Shown: positions 1 through 11,605, numbered from the stretch's first letter. The stretch: 64,000 nucleotides of DNA from Mytilus galloprovincialis (GCF_965363235.1 NC_134843.1:95017795-95081794); one strand, 5' to 3'. A program made the numbers and translations. The notes: a model not told the origin generated them from the letters alone.

Positions 1-238
1 CGGGGAATATGAAGGCTTCCAAGAATGAACAAGTGACATGTCTAACTCTGAACAGTTAGAAAACAGACTATCGACATCGACCGCTTGTTCTTAATATTTG
101 AAACTGTATGCATATATATACGTATACGTTTATGATATATATAGTGATGAGTTCTTGCGTCTGACAAAAACTAAATTCCTTCATGGTTATATCTTGCCAT
201 ACGTTTATATTGGTTTGTAAGGTGATTACTCACAATCG

Positions 239-430
239 TTATTTGAAAATCCTGTTTGTGAGATGTAGATTCATTTCAATACAGAAATTTCGTCTATATA
301 TTTCACAAATGTATAACATGGAGAAGCTCTGAAGGTCCATTACTCCCATTTTGTTTGGGTTTGAACCATCGATGTTTACAGCAATATCACAGAATAAGAT
401 GATGATGGTAGAAAGAACTATGGGCGTCAT
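239..430 (-). CDS. possible first exon or small secreted peptide, unrecognised
   Basis: A 63-codon minus-strand reading frame. Its N-terminus (MTPIVLSTIIILFCDIAVNI) looks like a signal peptide: a short polar start, then a hydrophobic core. The rest (NKMGVMDLQSF... and a Cys-rich tail) matches nothing I recognise. It could be the first coding exon of a gene continuing past the left edge, or chance in AT-rich DNA. There is no homology, codon or splice evidence beyond the hydrophobic start, so it is listed only as a candidate. Confidence 0.12.
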   Translation of the reverse strand: MTPIVLSTIIILFCDIAVNIDGSNPNKMGVMDLQSFSMLYICEIYRRNFCIEMNLHLTNRIFK

Positions 431-2161
431 GTGGCAAATATTACATGCATATCGGACAATGAGTTGTCAATCTGTATGAAAAGATTTCCAATACAACCAT
501 ATTATTGAGAAGGAATGTTTACATGCTATACTCTCGTACTAGTATTACAGGGTTCTTGTGGCGTTCACCTTAGACACACATCCTTTTAACGATGTTTAAA
601 AAAAAGACAGAACCAATTTAATGTCATATTTCCCTATTTTTTAAATATAACTAAAAGTCTTTTATCTGACAAGAATACCCCTATTTAGCGAACAAGTAAT
701 TTATTCTTATTTCTGTTATTGAATACCAAGAAAGAAAATAAATCCTGAAATTAATTTGAAACTTTGATACTCAAAAGTTTCCCAGCAAAATATTCACATT
801 CCCTGGGGATAATTAGTGTTCGTCCAGTGGCATATATAACAATTGTGATGACGAATTACTTCCTTTGTTCGAGAACAATCTTATTGAAATATAAATCTGT
901 GATTTTACTAGGTCCACAGCTTCAATGAACCAAAGCAAAAGTTATACATCGACCTGTATTTAAATCAAATTGGTTCTCTTCTTCTTCTGGTATACAATAG
1001 TCTATCGACATTCGATGATTACATACTGTTGGCATATGTGGACTAGTCTATTTACAACACTTTTACCCCTATTTATTCAAAATATATGTTTTTTTCTTAT
1101 GTTCAATGTATACGTGTATATATTTTAAATTGCGCTATAGTTCCGTAACTTTCTATCCAGTCGTATAAACGAATCGTCGGCAAGTGCGTACATTTTTTTA
1201 AATCAATATTTCTGGTCTGTTCCAATCTGTCCTTCACTATTGACAATGACTATATATTACATTTTCCCAAATCCACCCTTGGAAAAAATATTTAAATAGA
1301 TTTTAATTTCATCAAATCTTATTTTTTGGGTATTATTTATATGTTTATGAATTATATTCTTTACACCAGAAATGTTATTTATAAACAAGCGTATGAGTTT
1401 AGTAATGACAAGTAAGACAGTGTTGTATATTATTCATCTGATAGTTCAAAATGGAAAGTTATAAGTTATAAGTTATCAGCCGTGTACACTGATCAATACC
1501 TGCAGAAGTGAAACGATGCATGAACTTGCAAGCCCGACAGGAAATCGCTTGAATACCTGGACGTGTCACCTCACACCCCTCACAATACCTTTGGAAGTAA
1601 TACCTTTAGCCATGCTGGTGATCAGATGAGGGAAGATCAAAATATATTTGTTTATTACTTTAAAGAATTATGAACAAATTAGATTTTCGAAAACAATTTT
1701 CACGGAACGCTTATTTATGATTTCAACTTTGACTTTTCACCTAATTCCAATATCAACAGTTTAAAAACAACAGACCATGGTAATTTAAAAAAAGTAAGAA
1801 TATTTTTCGTATCAAGTTAGTTAGTCGGATAAAACAACCGTACGATTGACAAGATATCGACACGCAATTACAACTACATCGGTTACTGTAGTTTTGTTTC
1901 TTTGTGGTTTATAGACATATCGTTTTTATTAATCGGGAAAGAAGACAAAATGGCGGATCGCAGAGAATTGATACTCTAAATTTAAAATCGATGGTGATTG
2001 CTTATCTAGCGGAATAAAACTTTAATATCTATGAATTTGAGCATTTTTATACAGAATGAACATAATATCAATTTTTGATTTTTTTGAGAAGTTTCCCTTT
2101 AATAGAAGGATTGTGCCTGATGTTCATATGATGAAATCATAATCTTTCAGTCAGTTTAATT

Positions 2162-2655
2162 GAAGTCTGGAGCTGGCATGTCAGTTAACTGCTAGTAGTC
2201 TGTTGTTATTTATATATTATTGTCATTTTGTTTATTTTCTTTGGTTACATCTTCTGACATCAGACTCGGACTTCTCTTGAACTGAATTTTTTAATGTGCG
2301 TATTGTTATGCATTTACTTTTCTACATTGGTTAGAGGTATAGGGGGAGGGTTGAGATCTCACAAACATGTTTAACCCCGCCGCATTTTTGCGCCTGTCCC
2401 AAGTCAGGAGCCTCTGGCCTTTGTTAGTCTTGTATTATTTTAATTTTAGTTTCTTGTGTACAATTTGGAAATTAGTATGGCGTTCATTATCACTGGACTA
2501 GTATATATTTGTTAAGGGGCCAGCTGAAGGAAGCCTCCGGGTGCGGGAATTTCTCGCTACATTGAAGACCTGTTGGTGACCCTCTGCTGTTGTTTTTTAT
2601 TTGGTCGGGTTGTTGTCTCTTTGACACATTCCCCATTTCCATTCTCAATTTTATT
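2162..2655 (+). repeat. dispersed repeat, family C (full-looking copy)
   Basis: About 490 bp. The middle ('AACATGTTTAACCCCGCC', 'CCCAAGTCAGGAGCC') is shared with the family B copies listed below. The 3' half ('GGGGCCAGCTGAAGG' ... 'CACATTCCCCATTTCC') recurs at 30890-31010, 49432-49560 and 63155-63275. There is no coding capacity. Recurrence within one window marks it as an abundant non-autonomous element; its class is not decidable from these copies. Confidence 0.8.
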
Positions 2656-2950
2656 GAAATCAGTTCTTTTGTAAATTATTTTCATTCTAAATCAATACTG
2701 AAGCACTTTATCTTGGAATTTTTGTTAAAACTTATATAAATATCTAGGTTTCTGACGCTCTCACAACATACACAGTGATGTATTAGTCTGCCCAAAAATA
2801 TTCCAACAACTATTTTGAAGAAGGATATGTTCACCTTTTCCTTATGTGTCATTAGAAAGTTCTGCAAATATTTACTAGTCCCAATAAAATTTTACTTGTC
2901 TGGATCCGGAACATCCATCAGACTAGTGGCTAACAGTGCAGACTACTTTT

Positions 2951-3150
2951 GATTCATTATTATTCATTGGATACCAATTTTCTTGGATTTCATCATAACC
3001 TGGGAACCACGAATTTCATTGTGGAATGAATTACAAATGTTATATAGAAATGTATGCAGGCTTTGGCAAAACCACGAAATCAAATATCCAGCAAAATGAA
3101 AATTTTCCTAAATCCATGAAAATTGGTACCCACGAAAATTAATGAATCCA
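2951..3150. mobile_element. palindromic MITE, 'GATTCATTA' ends
   Basis: The left end 'GATTCATTATTATTCATTGG' followed by 'ATACCAATTTTC' is mirrored on the right by 'GAAAATTGGTACCCACG' and 'AATTAATGAATCCA'. A second copy with the same interior ('GACTTTGGCAAA', 'ATCAAATATCCA') lies at 15790-15948. It is a short non-coding inverted-repeat element; its superfamily is not assigned. Confidence 0.6.
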
Positions 3151-3252
3151 TAAAGTAATGTATTTGTGTGTGTTAAAAGCAAATGTGACATGGGACTTCA
3201 TACTTCTAATGTAAAACTGAGATATTGTTCTCATAATGATTATTATCCTTAC

Positions 3253-4272
3253 TTGTGGGTTGGATATTTTTCTTTCAATGAGTAAATTATCTGTTTCTCT
3301 ACGGCCTGATCTGTTTCTGTCACTAGGTCAGCATAATTACTTTTGGTCTGTAAGGATTTCTCTTTGTAAAAGGCCTCTCTAACTACCTGGAATATAAATT
3401 TTGGGTAATTTCTGACAACGAATGTCCGATCATTGAGTCATACCCATTTATTATCAATCTTAATGTTTAAAATACGACAAGCCTTGTCCAACTAAATAAT
3501 GAGATATACATGTATACTGATATGAATATCAATCCAAACAGGTCATGTCAATAGCCAATGACCCTACCAGAATTCAAATGACTAACTTTACTGGTAATAT
3601 TCATTAAAACATTTAGCATGGGTTTTTTAGGTGTTTTTTTTAAGTACACTTTGTTTTTTTTGTTGTAGTTTTTTGTCTTTCTATTTTTATCTTATTTTAT
3701 TTTTCTATAACCTTATACCATTTTTCTTCAAGTAACATTCATTTCATTTTTTTTCTGTTTTTCCCTATTTGTCAAAGGGGGTAGCCTATTCTTTCTATTC
3801 AACTACATACATGTATATATAACTTTAAAGACTGTTTAAGTGTGTTCAATTGGAATATTTTGCCTGAGAAAAGATAAATAACAATGCAGTGTTTATTGAC
3901 CAAAATGTATCATTTCAACACAACCATCACCTTAAATTGTAAACATATTGGAGAATATAATACTCATTTGTGCATTTGGGTCAGGTTGAAGACTATGCCA
4001 TCACTTCAACATCATTCCAACATACTGAAAATTTGCAAAACAAAAAATTAACTTATAAAAAAATTCAGTACCTGTAGGAAATTTTTGTAATTTATTTTTA
4101 TATGTACCTTATAAATAAGTTTTTAAATTCATTATTGGTTTATAATCCAAATAAAAAAATGTGAATATAAATTATCAATGACATTGCTTAAGTTCATAAT
4201 TACCTCCCCTGCCTCCTTGGCTACTCCTGTAGCTGTCTTTAAATAATCTTGAAGTTCAGCAGTAGACATATT
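3253..4272 (-). CDS. IMPA1: inositol monophosphatase, first two coding exons (partial)
   Basis: Two minus-strand exons read in phase. Coding exon 1 (4269 down to 4204, 22 codons) gives MSTAELQDYLKTATGVAKEA followed by GE. Coding exon 2 (3386-3253) gives VVREAFYKEKSLQTKSNYAD, LVTETDQAVEKQIIYSLKEK, YPTH and two bases of the next codon. This matches the animal IMPase N-terminus (AGEVV ... DLVTATDQKVEK ... IKEKYPSH in human IMPA1). Family members hydrolyse inositol monophosphates to free myo-inositol in a Mg2+-dependent, lithium-sensitive reaction in the cytosol. Splice sites are canonical: acceptor TAG three bases before the ATG, donor GTAATT, acceptor CAG, donor GTAAGG. The next exon should carry the FIGEE and DPIDGT metal-site motifs; I do not find it in 1-3250, so the gene probably continues off the left edge. 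IMPA1 versus IMPA2 cannot be separated from 66 residues. Confidence 0.82.
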
Positions 4273-4629
4273 CTACAATAAAAAAAATATACAATTTTTT
4301 TAAGTCAGTTGTATTGCATATTAATATGATTAATGATGTATCTCCACACAATTTAGGCTTCTTGACATCATTGTATCTCACTTCTATATGTCTGAAACTA
4401 GTTTTTAAATTACAATACTGAATACAAATTATTTTCCTTGTTGGAAAGTTTACTAGTACATATGGAGCTCCATAAATGAAAGATGAACCATGGAGGAAAG
4501 TTCATCCAGTAAAACAATACTGAGTGTTGCAATCAAAACTAAACATGCTAAACTGATATGTTCATTTATCCATTTTTTTTTAAAAGGCTAGTGCAACCTT
4601 GGACACATGTTGGATAGTACTATAAATAA

Positions 4630-4985
4630 ATACACAAGGTTAGGGTTAAGGTTGGCTCCCTATAAAAACATTTAAACCCACTGCATTTGTTTGCACCTGT
4701 CCAGTAAAGAACCTGATGTTCAGTGGTTGTTGTTTGTTGATGTGGTTCATAAGTGTTTTTCTTGTTTCTCATTTTATATGCATGTAGATTAGACTATCGG
4801 TTTTCCTGTTTGAATGGTTTAATTTTTTTTACACTAGTTATTTTTGGGGTCCCTCACAGCTTGCTGTTCTGTGTGAGCCAAGTCTCCATGTTGAAGGTTG
4901 TACTTTGACCTATAAAGGTTAACTTTTACAAATTGTGACTCGGATGGAGAGTTGTCACTTTCTGACTCCCAATACTATACCTGTC
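4630..4985 (+). repeat. dispersed repeat, diverged family B variant
   Basis: It contains 'TTCAGTGGTTGTTGTTTGTT', 'GTGGTTCATAAGTGTTT', 'TTGAAGGTTGTACTTTGACC' and 'GAGAGTTGTCACTTTCTGAC', in the same order as the other family B copies. The minus-strand copy at 53052-53470 belongs to this variant. Confidence 0.7.
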
Positions 4986-5124
4986 TGAAAAGCAATATTA
5001 ACTCCTGATTTATATCGACAAGAAAACGTCATCAGTATAGCACATGCTGATTTATCCGTATTAAGGATGATTTTCTCATATCATTTAATAAATTTATATT
5101 TATATAGTACAGCTTAGATGCATG

Positions 5125-5672
5125 ATTTTTTTTTATTAGTTGTTAGTGGCTTTGAACTAGCTGTCAGATAACTGCAAGTACTCTCAGATCTGTTCCTAGT
5201 GTCTTTTTGTTGTCGGGATGTACAAGTACCTGGCCACGTCCACTTGTATGTTTGTCCATCTGATGAGTTAAGCCTTTTTCAACTGATTTTTATAGTTCGT
5301 TCTTATGTTGTACTGTTATACCACTGTCCCAGGTTAGGGGGAGGGATGGGATCCCACTAACATGTTTAACCCTGCCACATTATTTGTGTATGTGCCTGTC
5401 CCAAGTCAGGAGCCTGTATTTTAGTGGTTGTCGTTTGTTTATGTGTTACATATTTGTTTTTTCGTTCATTTTTTATATAAATAAGGCCGTTAGTTTTCTC
5501 GTTTGAATTGTTTTACATTGTCATATCGGGCCTTTTATAGCTGACTATGCGGTATGGGCTTTGCTCATTGTTGAAGGCTGTACGGTGACATATAGGTGTT
5601 AATGTCTGTGTCATTTTGTTCTCGTGTGGACACTTGTCTCATTGGCAATCATACCACATCTTCTTTTTTTAT
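5125..5672 (+). repeat. dispersed repeat, family B (longest copy)
   Basis: About 550 bp with no coding frame. Landmarks in order are 'GAACTAGCTGTCAG', 'TTGTTGTCGGGATG', 'CCACTGTCCCAGG', 'CCCAAGTCAGGAGCCTG', 'GAAGGCTGTACGGTGACA' and 'GGCAATCATACCACATCTTC'. Further plus-strand copies are at 15990-16365, 41575-43205 (interrupted), 56505-56770 and 59735-60045. Minus-strand copies are at 28118-28260, 38338-38445, 49890-50345 and 53052-53470. This is the most abundant repeat of the window. Confidence 0.85.
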
Positions 5673-5873
5673 ATTAATTGATAATTTATTTTCATAAATA
5701 GTATTTGTATATATTTGTTCATGTATTGACTTATTGACTGACTCTGACAGAGTATACAGCATGTACAGTATGATGGTTCACATAAGTATTTATATCCTGG
5801 GTTTTCTTTTTCTTTATTCCGATTGGTTACTCTATGAACACCTTTGATCTTCAGACACTCATTTCAAATTATA

Positions 5874-6853
5874 GGGCTCTTCACGGTTAGTATGGCCATA
5901 TTCATATATTGGATAGGGGGGCAGATTTTTAAGAAAGAGGTGGGAATAGTATGAAAGTATGGGAAATCCTATGTGTGCTTTCAAGCATCTGCTCTGTTTT
6001 AATCAGTCAGGGGACTTACTGAAATAAGTGATTTTTAAATCACTTATTTGAGTAGCAAATTCGAGGTTTTGTATTTTTTTTTTAAATTTTAAACACATAG
6101 GTTTAAATAACATCTTTTAATTAGAAAAATTAAAAAATATGAACTTTTTGCTTCTTTTAAGTAGCAAGGTTTATGCCTTTGATGATATCATTTACCTGAA
6201 AATTTTATTTTAGTTGAAAAAATGCTATAATAATAGCTTTACATAATGAACTGATACTTTCTTAAAAGATTTTTCACAGCAGTGGGAGTATTTTTCCTGT
6301 GAAGTTCAAGGGTTCATCTTTCAGATTATGTAATAAAATTCTACTGTTCGCGATAAAAATTTAACTGTTTGGGGGTGTTGAAATTAGTTGTGGTTATTAA
6401 AAGAATGATACTTAAAGAAGTGATTTTTGGGAAGGAAATTGAGGTCTGATACTTAAACAAGTGATTTTTATGTCATTATCCTAGATTCAGTACAAGGTCA
6501 TCACCTGAAATGACCTGGTCATCCTAGACAACACAGATGTTGGTTCTGATAAGTTTAGAAACATAATTAGTCCCTGGATCCTTAGTATTCTATATTTAAA
6601 GCTACACTAATATTAAATCACTTCTTCTTGTGATTAATTTGTACTATTTAAATAGGTGATTATTAAAGAAAGACAACTCTAACTTCCAACCTTTATGGAA
6701 ATAATGTTACTTGAATCAGTGATTTAGAAAATCACTTGTTTAAGTAAGTCCCCTGACTGTTAATGATGTTTTCCCGTATTTTCACACTATTTTTACCTCT
6801 ATTATGAAAATCTGCCCTCTATCCAATATGGCCAAACTAACTGTGAAGAGCCC
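5874..6853. mobile_element. TA-flanked inverted-repeat element, host of a nested insertion
   Basis: The left end GGGCTCTTCACGGTTAGT and 'ATGGCCATATTCATATATTGG' are mirrored on the right by 'CCAATATGGCCAAACTAACT' and 'GTGAAGAGCCC'. Both ends are flanked by TA, as expected for a Tc1/mariner-type target duplication. The middle is occupied by a second element (6004-6759). Without it the outer element would be only about 220 bp, so it is a small MITE with no transposase. Confidence 0.7.
6004..6759. mobile_element. nested non-autonomous DNA transposon, CAGTCAGGGG ends
   Basis: Perfect 16-bp terminal inverted repeats, CAGTCAGGGGACTTAC and GTAAGTCCCCTGACTG, flanked by a 5-bp direct repeat TTAAT. It sits inside the TA-flanked element 5874-6853. 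There is no long reading frame. 'AAGTGATTTTT' occurs repeatedly in both orientations in the interior. The terminal ten bases are shared with the element at 15068-15738, which also has a 5-bp target duplication. Confidence 0.78.
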
Positions 6854-7037
6854 TATTCTTCACAGAGATGTAGAACCCTACTAGGAATTATTTATGCTCA
6901 ACTTGGTAAGTCATGTAAGTCTAAATTTATAAATGAGGGTCGTAACGCTAATGGTAATTATTAGTGCATGACGATAAAAATTACACCTTCTCAAAGACGA
7001 TCAAGAAATAAACTGATTTTGAGTACTCACAATAATA

Positions 7038-7192
7038 CACCTTATCGCTATTTGTCCGCCATAACTGGAAATCACATAGGTTCCCGTTAAATTGTGACGT
7101 CATAAAGCAAAATATCTGACGCCACACTGGAAATGTGATTGTTGTGAGCGTCAAAAGTTCAAGCGGCCGGGTCAGCCGGGATTAGCGATAAG
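7038..7192. mobile_element. short palindromic MITE, ACACCTTATCGCTA ends
   Basis: Terminal inverted repeats ACACCTTATCGCTA and TAGCGATAAGGTGT are flanked on both sides by ATAAT. The interior is rich in 'TGACGTCA'-like and 'CTGACGCCA' blocks. It is about 155 bp and non-coding. The ATAAT may be the target duplication, or part of it may belong to the element. Confidence 0.72.
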
Positions 7193-7365
7193 GTGTATAA
7201 TTTGAAACCTTTGACGAATCACAATTTTGGCGAGACACAGTGAAATTTTTAACAAATTTAACGCTAACAGTAGCCGAAATGAAAATTTATCGTCTGACGG
7301 AAGGGCATTCTTACATTAATATAAATTTATAATTTTTTTGTGCTATTTGACTTTCTTGCTGTTGC

Positions 7366-7402
7366 AAGGATTTGTATAGATCTTACTATACAAATCCTTG
7401 CT
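7366..7402. repeat. perfect hairpin
   Basis: GCAAGGATTTGTATA and TATACAAATCCTTGC face each other across a 7-base loop. It may be the core of a tiny palindromic element; a partly similar smaller hairpin (GGATTT ... AAATCC) lies near 36361-36381. Confidence 0.7.
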
Positions 7403-7555
7403 GTTTGTTTATTCATTTATTTTTTGTCCAATTTTTTGTTTTTTTTTATGGGGTGAGGGATCACAGCCTTTAACTAAACCAAACAATACTTTTAACCAGT
7501 TAACAACCACTCGACTGACTAGATAAAGATTAATAAAAAACGTTTTTCTTACTTA

Positions 7556-7600
7556 CCGGTGTGTGTGTTACCGAGTGTTCTCCCTTGGTAAATAAGACCC
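7556..7600 (-). promoter_or_regulatory. candidate 5' untranslated exon of the inositol monophosphatase gene
   Basis: On the minus strand 'ACACACACCG' is followed by the strong donor GTAAGTAAG. The first coding exon at 4272 opens with an acceptor three bases before its ATG, so an upstream non-coding exon must exist, and this is the best donor I see. The link is inference; transcript data would decide. Confidence 0.3.
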
Positions 7601-8282
7601 ATGTAAATGATAATACTGTATTCTGGTTTTAAGAATAACAAAAGTCTTTAAAATATATGTAATTATTTTTTTGTTTTTCAATATATCCCTATATTCCTAT
7701 CATTTGAGAATATTCATCGATGAAAGACATGAAAATTATTTCAAAGATATCATTTGTTTTTGCATGTAGCGTGTTTCCGGTTAAGAGATGTAAACATCGA
7801 AAAAGATTGTACTTTTTATCAGCTTGTATTAGACTATACTTTGTCATATTGTGGCTTTAAGACTCATATCCTGTAAAAATATCTAAAGGTAATGGAAATA
7901 CATATTTACAGACATCGCAAATTTTAGATTTCGTAAAAATATCAAGTAATTTGTGTTACAGACCATTCATCATGTCATGCACCAGTTATTAATCATCTTT
8001 ATTCAGATGGAAAACTGGAAAACTTAAAGAAGAAGAAGAAGATGAGACTTAGAAAATTATGGAAGAGTCTGATTATTGATTAAAAAAAGTGTATGAAGAG
8101 GAAGACATATCTTTTAAACACATATTAAAGTGTTAAAGATCCTTTACTCATGTTTTGTAATGTAGCTAACGGACAGTGATGCACCCACACACATCTGCAC
8201 ATGTTGGACTAGTTTTACACACTTATTTTTTTCATTTTAAATTTAAGTATTATATATATAGGCACTGGCTATGGTTAAGTAA

Positions 8283-8718
8283 AGGTGTTTCTTCCCCTCC
8301 TTAGTACAGGTAGAACATATAAAGCCAGTTTTAATCAACTGAGCTAGGGAATCAATTCTTTGGCTCAGTGGGTTAACTGTCATGCAGGCTACCAGGGTTC
8401 AAATCCTGTTGGTGACGATATAAATTTGTATAGTAGATACATGATCTCTGGTTACATTTGGCGCCCACAATGGTTATCTGGAGTATAGCCAGGGTTTGTG
8501 TATATATAAAGATATGATGATTCTTGTGGTGGGGGAATAGTGTAGCGGTGTTGCTTCCCCTCCTTAGTACAGGTAGAACATATAAAGCCAGTCTTAATCA
8601 ACTGAGCTAGGGAATCGATTCTATGGCTCAGTGGATTAACTGTCACGCAGGTGACCGCGGTTCAAATCCTGGTGGTGACGATATAAATTTGTATAGTAGA
8701 TACATGCTCTCTGGTTAC
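8283..8718 (+). mobile_element. tRNA-derived SINE, two tandem copies
   Basis: Two near-identical units (8283-8457 and 8545-8718, offset 263 bp) each carry an A-box-like TGGCTCAGTGG (8361, 8624) and a B-box GGTTCAAATCC (8396, 8659) at tRNA-like spacing. These are the internal RNA polymerase III promoter elements. Upstream in each unit is 'CAACTGAGCTAGGGAATC', whose reverse complement also resembles an A box. Both units continue into 'GATATAAATTTGTATAGTAG'. There is no folded acceptor stem or anticodon arm that would make a working tRNA gene. Confidence 0.65.
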
Positions 8719-8719
8719 A

Positions 8720-10650
8720 GTTACATGGAAATGTAACAACAATGAAAAAATAATGTTACATAGGACAAATGTAGGAGACTAATTGCTGAAATGCCAGGTT
8801 GGTCAAGGAACCAATTAATAACGAATGTAACAATAATTTTTGTGTCTACAGTTACATTGTGTTATTGTTACATTAATGCACTGCAATGTACAATAGCCAT
8901 TGGGAATAGTCATCTAGTAACATGAGTAATACATGTATTAAAATAAAACTTGAAAAAAAAATATTTTAGAAAAGGGAGAAAGTTTGGTACCATTAAAAAA
9001 TTACAAACTCAGCATTTGATCCATCAATCTCTAACTTTGCTGACACTTTTTTTTCTTTTTCAGTTACATATATTCATTAAAATCTTTACATTTGTTAGTT
9101 TAAAACATTAATTACCGGTCATGGCTGATACTTTTCTGTCTTTTTCTTGTTCACAAAGTTATACAAACAGATCCCTTGTTTGTTGGATATACTTATGATG
9201 TTACCTAATTGGTCCTTTTTTGGTGGAAGAAGACGTCAAGTCTTCTGAAGACCTATGGGACCGACTTTAAACTCATTGAGCCTCTGTATGCCGCATTCGT
9301 TTCTGTGTATTACAATTTCATAACAACTTAACATTCCTGACACCGATTTTTACACATGATTAAGCATCTGAATCATTCAATTTGTAAATTAGGATTGAAA
9401 AACAATCGCTATCGTAAATATGATCTTTTTATTTATGTAAATTAATAGAATTCATCTCATCCACATGAAATCCATGAACGTTATTTGTTTACTTGTAACC
9501 GGATGTTTTTACTGTAGATATTTGTAGTACTCATGCGTGAATTTGGTATCGGGACAACTCGCCCTATTTACAAGTTCGTCCTTGAAGTTATGAATTTGCA
9601 ATCTTGCAGACAAGAAGATTTTGTTTTTAATAAATAAAAAGGATCTATTTCTTATTAAATTGTTGTCTTTATTCATTGTTTTCCTTGTCATGTGAATTAG
9701 ATGCCTTTCTACTTCAAATGGTTTGAATCTATTTATAAAATTATTCAAGACTCAGTTGACAAGAGCAGTACGTTACTGTTGGGAGAATTTGATTAAACTC
9801 TAAATGCTCATAGAATAAGAAATAAAATTTGAAACTGAATGTACCTCCTTCTGAATAATTTATTGCAATATAAATATAAATCCCTTTTGACAAGAGAAAT
9901 CTGACTTTTGTCAGAAATATTTTTTTCATGTGTTTGTTTACAAATATGTGAAGAAGCCTGTAGAACCATGACCTAAACATAAATAGTCTCTGAAAGCGTA
10001 AACTTTATGCAATACTATTTTATCAATCATGATTATTTTCATAAATTTAAATTTGATTATTTAAAGAAATAAAATTATAACAATTACGATTTTAGATAAG
10101 AGATTCTACTCAGACATGCTGTGATCTATTTATAGCCAAATTAGTTTACCTGTGTCAGAGACATATAATACAATGTATTATATGTCTCTGCCTGTGTGAA
10201 AATGTAAATAATTTGTTTACTAAACAAGTAAAGACAAACTATGGATAGAAGATAACAATTTACATAAATATTTCAGGACATTTGATTGATTTTAATAAAT
10301 ATAGGATTTAAAAACTGCAAGTGGAAACAAATTTAATCATTAGCTACATAATCAGCTGATAATTTTTCTCGCAAACATCGTGGTGATGTAACTGATAAAA
10401 ATCACTCCATCAATCCTCCAGCCCTTTCACACATTAAGCAATAGATCTACTTATTATTGTAGAATATTCATTGAATATACATTCATCATCTAATTGAATA
10501 TATCGGGTAATCGGATATTTTTAGCTGAAATTTTGGGTATACGATTGTCCGGAGTCTACTGTACTACCATAAACATGATAAAGATAGTAAATAGTATTTT
10601 TTTTCACTAATTTATTGACATAATACTGGTTGTAACATATTTTATTTTTG
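8720..10650. other. intergenic, no recognisable gene
   Basis: AT-rich sequence with only short unrecognised reading frames. A perfect hairpin at about 10155-10189 (AGAGACATATAATACA and TATTATATGTCTCT) is the only clear structure. Short 'GTTACAT'/'ATGTAAC' inverted repeats occur near 8715-8870. Confidence 0.5.
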
Positions 10651-10654
10651 TATT

Positions 10655-11037
10655 CAGGTTGGGACACCCCCCCCCCCCCCCCCCAATTATGAGTGGTGTC
10701 CTTTAAATAAGGGACTGTTCCTAAAACAAGGGGTCATTTTACTGTTGAAAAAAAGAAAGAACATTTTTAAGATTTTTATTAAACTCAAAAGTGGGAAAAT
10801 TCTTATATTTGGAACAACTTTTCTAAATGAGGGGTCAAGTTAATAAAGAAGATATAAGTTTAGAAACAACAGAAAATTCTTTTGACATATTTTGACCATT
10901 TAATACTTAATAGATGCATAGTTCTTGGGGGAAAGTTTCATCAAATGATATGAATAAAAATGTGCTCATTTTTTACAGTGGGTTGTAATGTTCTTCCAAT
11001 CAGGTTACCCCTCATTTGGAGTGTTGTTCCCAACCTG
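10655..11037. mobile_element. possible inverted-repeat element with poly-C tract
   Basis: The left end CAGGTTGGGACA and right end TGTTCCCAACCTG are near-mirror images about 380 bp apart. A run of about 18 C lies just inside the left end (10667-10684). Both ends contain 'ATGAG'/'CTCAT' and 'GGGGTCA'/'TACCCC' sub-repeats. No convincing target duplication is visible, so the boundaries are provisional. Confidence 0.4.
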
Positions 11038-11332
11038 TTAAAGGTCCATCTTTGTGCGCATAATTCAAAATTGGAAATTTCAACAAGCATCTATTATTCT
11101 TACGCAAGAAAATAAACACTGATCTGCTAGCTTCATCTCTTCTACCGATTTAATAACTAGAATCATGCAAACAGACTTAAGAAAAAGGCATGTAAGTTCA
11201 TCATACAAATATGACACTTTTTCTAGACAATCCAGATCGTGCAAAATACTTCGCTTAAAATTGTAACCTTAAAACTGTTGTTGTGCACTAAAAACCCCTA
11301 TGGGAACTTTCAAAAGTTGGCGGGTATGTAAC

Positions 11333-11605
11333 AAGCCTTACTATTTTTATGCTCCATTTATGGGCATTATGTTTTCTGGTCTGTCTGTTCGTCCTGCTTC
11401 TGGTTATAAAGTTTATGGTTGAGGTAGTTTTTGATGAAGTTGAAATCCAATCAACTTGAAACTTAGTGCACATGTGTTCCTTATGATATGATCTTCTTAA
11501 TTTTACTGCCAATTTAAAGATTTTACCTAATTTTCACAGTCTACTGAACATAGAAAATGATTGTACGGATGGGAAATCCATGTACTTATGACCTTTTCTT
11601 GTTTG
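11333..11605 (+). repeat. dispersed repeat fragment, family H
   Basis: It contains 'GTCTGTCTGTTCGTCCTG', 'GAGGTAGTTTTTGATGAAG', 'TTGAAATCCAATCAACTTG' and 'CTGAACATAGAAAATGATTG'. I recognise this order as typical of an abundant bivalve dispersed repeat; only one copy is in this window. No intact coding frame. Confidence 0.5.

Noticed and set aside
1948-1980. First exon starting ATGGCGGATCGC with a good start context
   Set aside because: It stops after eight codons with no donor before the stop.
7991-8075. Possible upstream lysine-rich BOP1 exon after a TTTATTCAG acceptor
   Set aside because: No donor is seen, the open frame lacks a start, and there is no homology; left undecided, not annotated.
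8355-8676. Two tRNA genes
   Set aside because: A and B boxes are present, but no acceptor stem, anticodon arm or terminator fits; a SINE is the better reading.
9509-9980. Two adjacent minus-strand frames of 79 codons
   Set aside because: No recognisable motif, AT-driven composition and no splice signals linking them.
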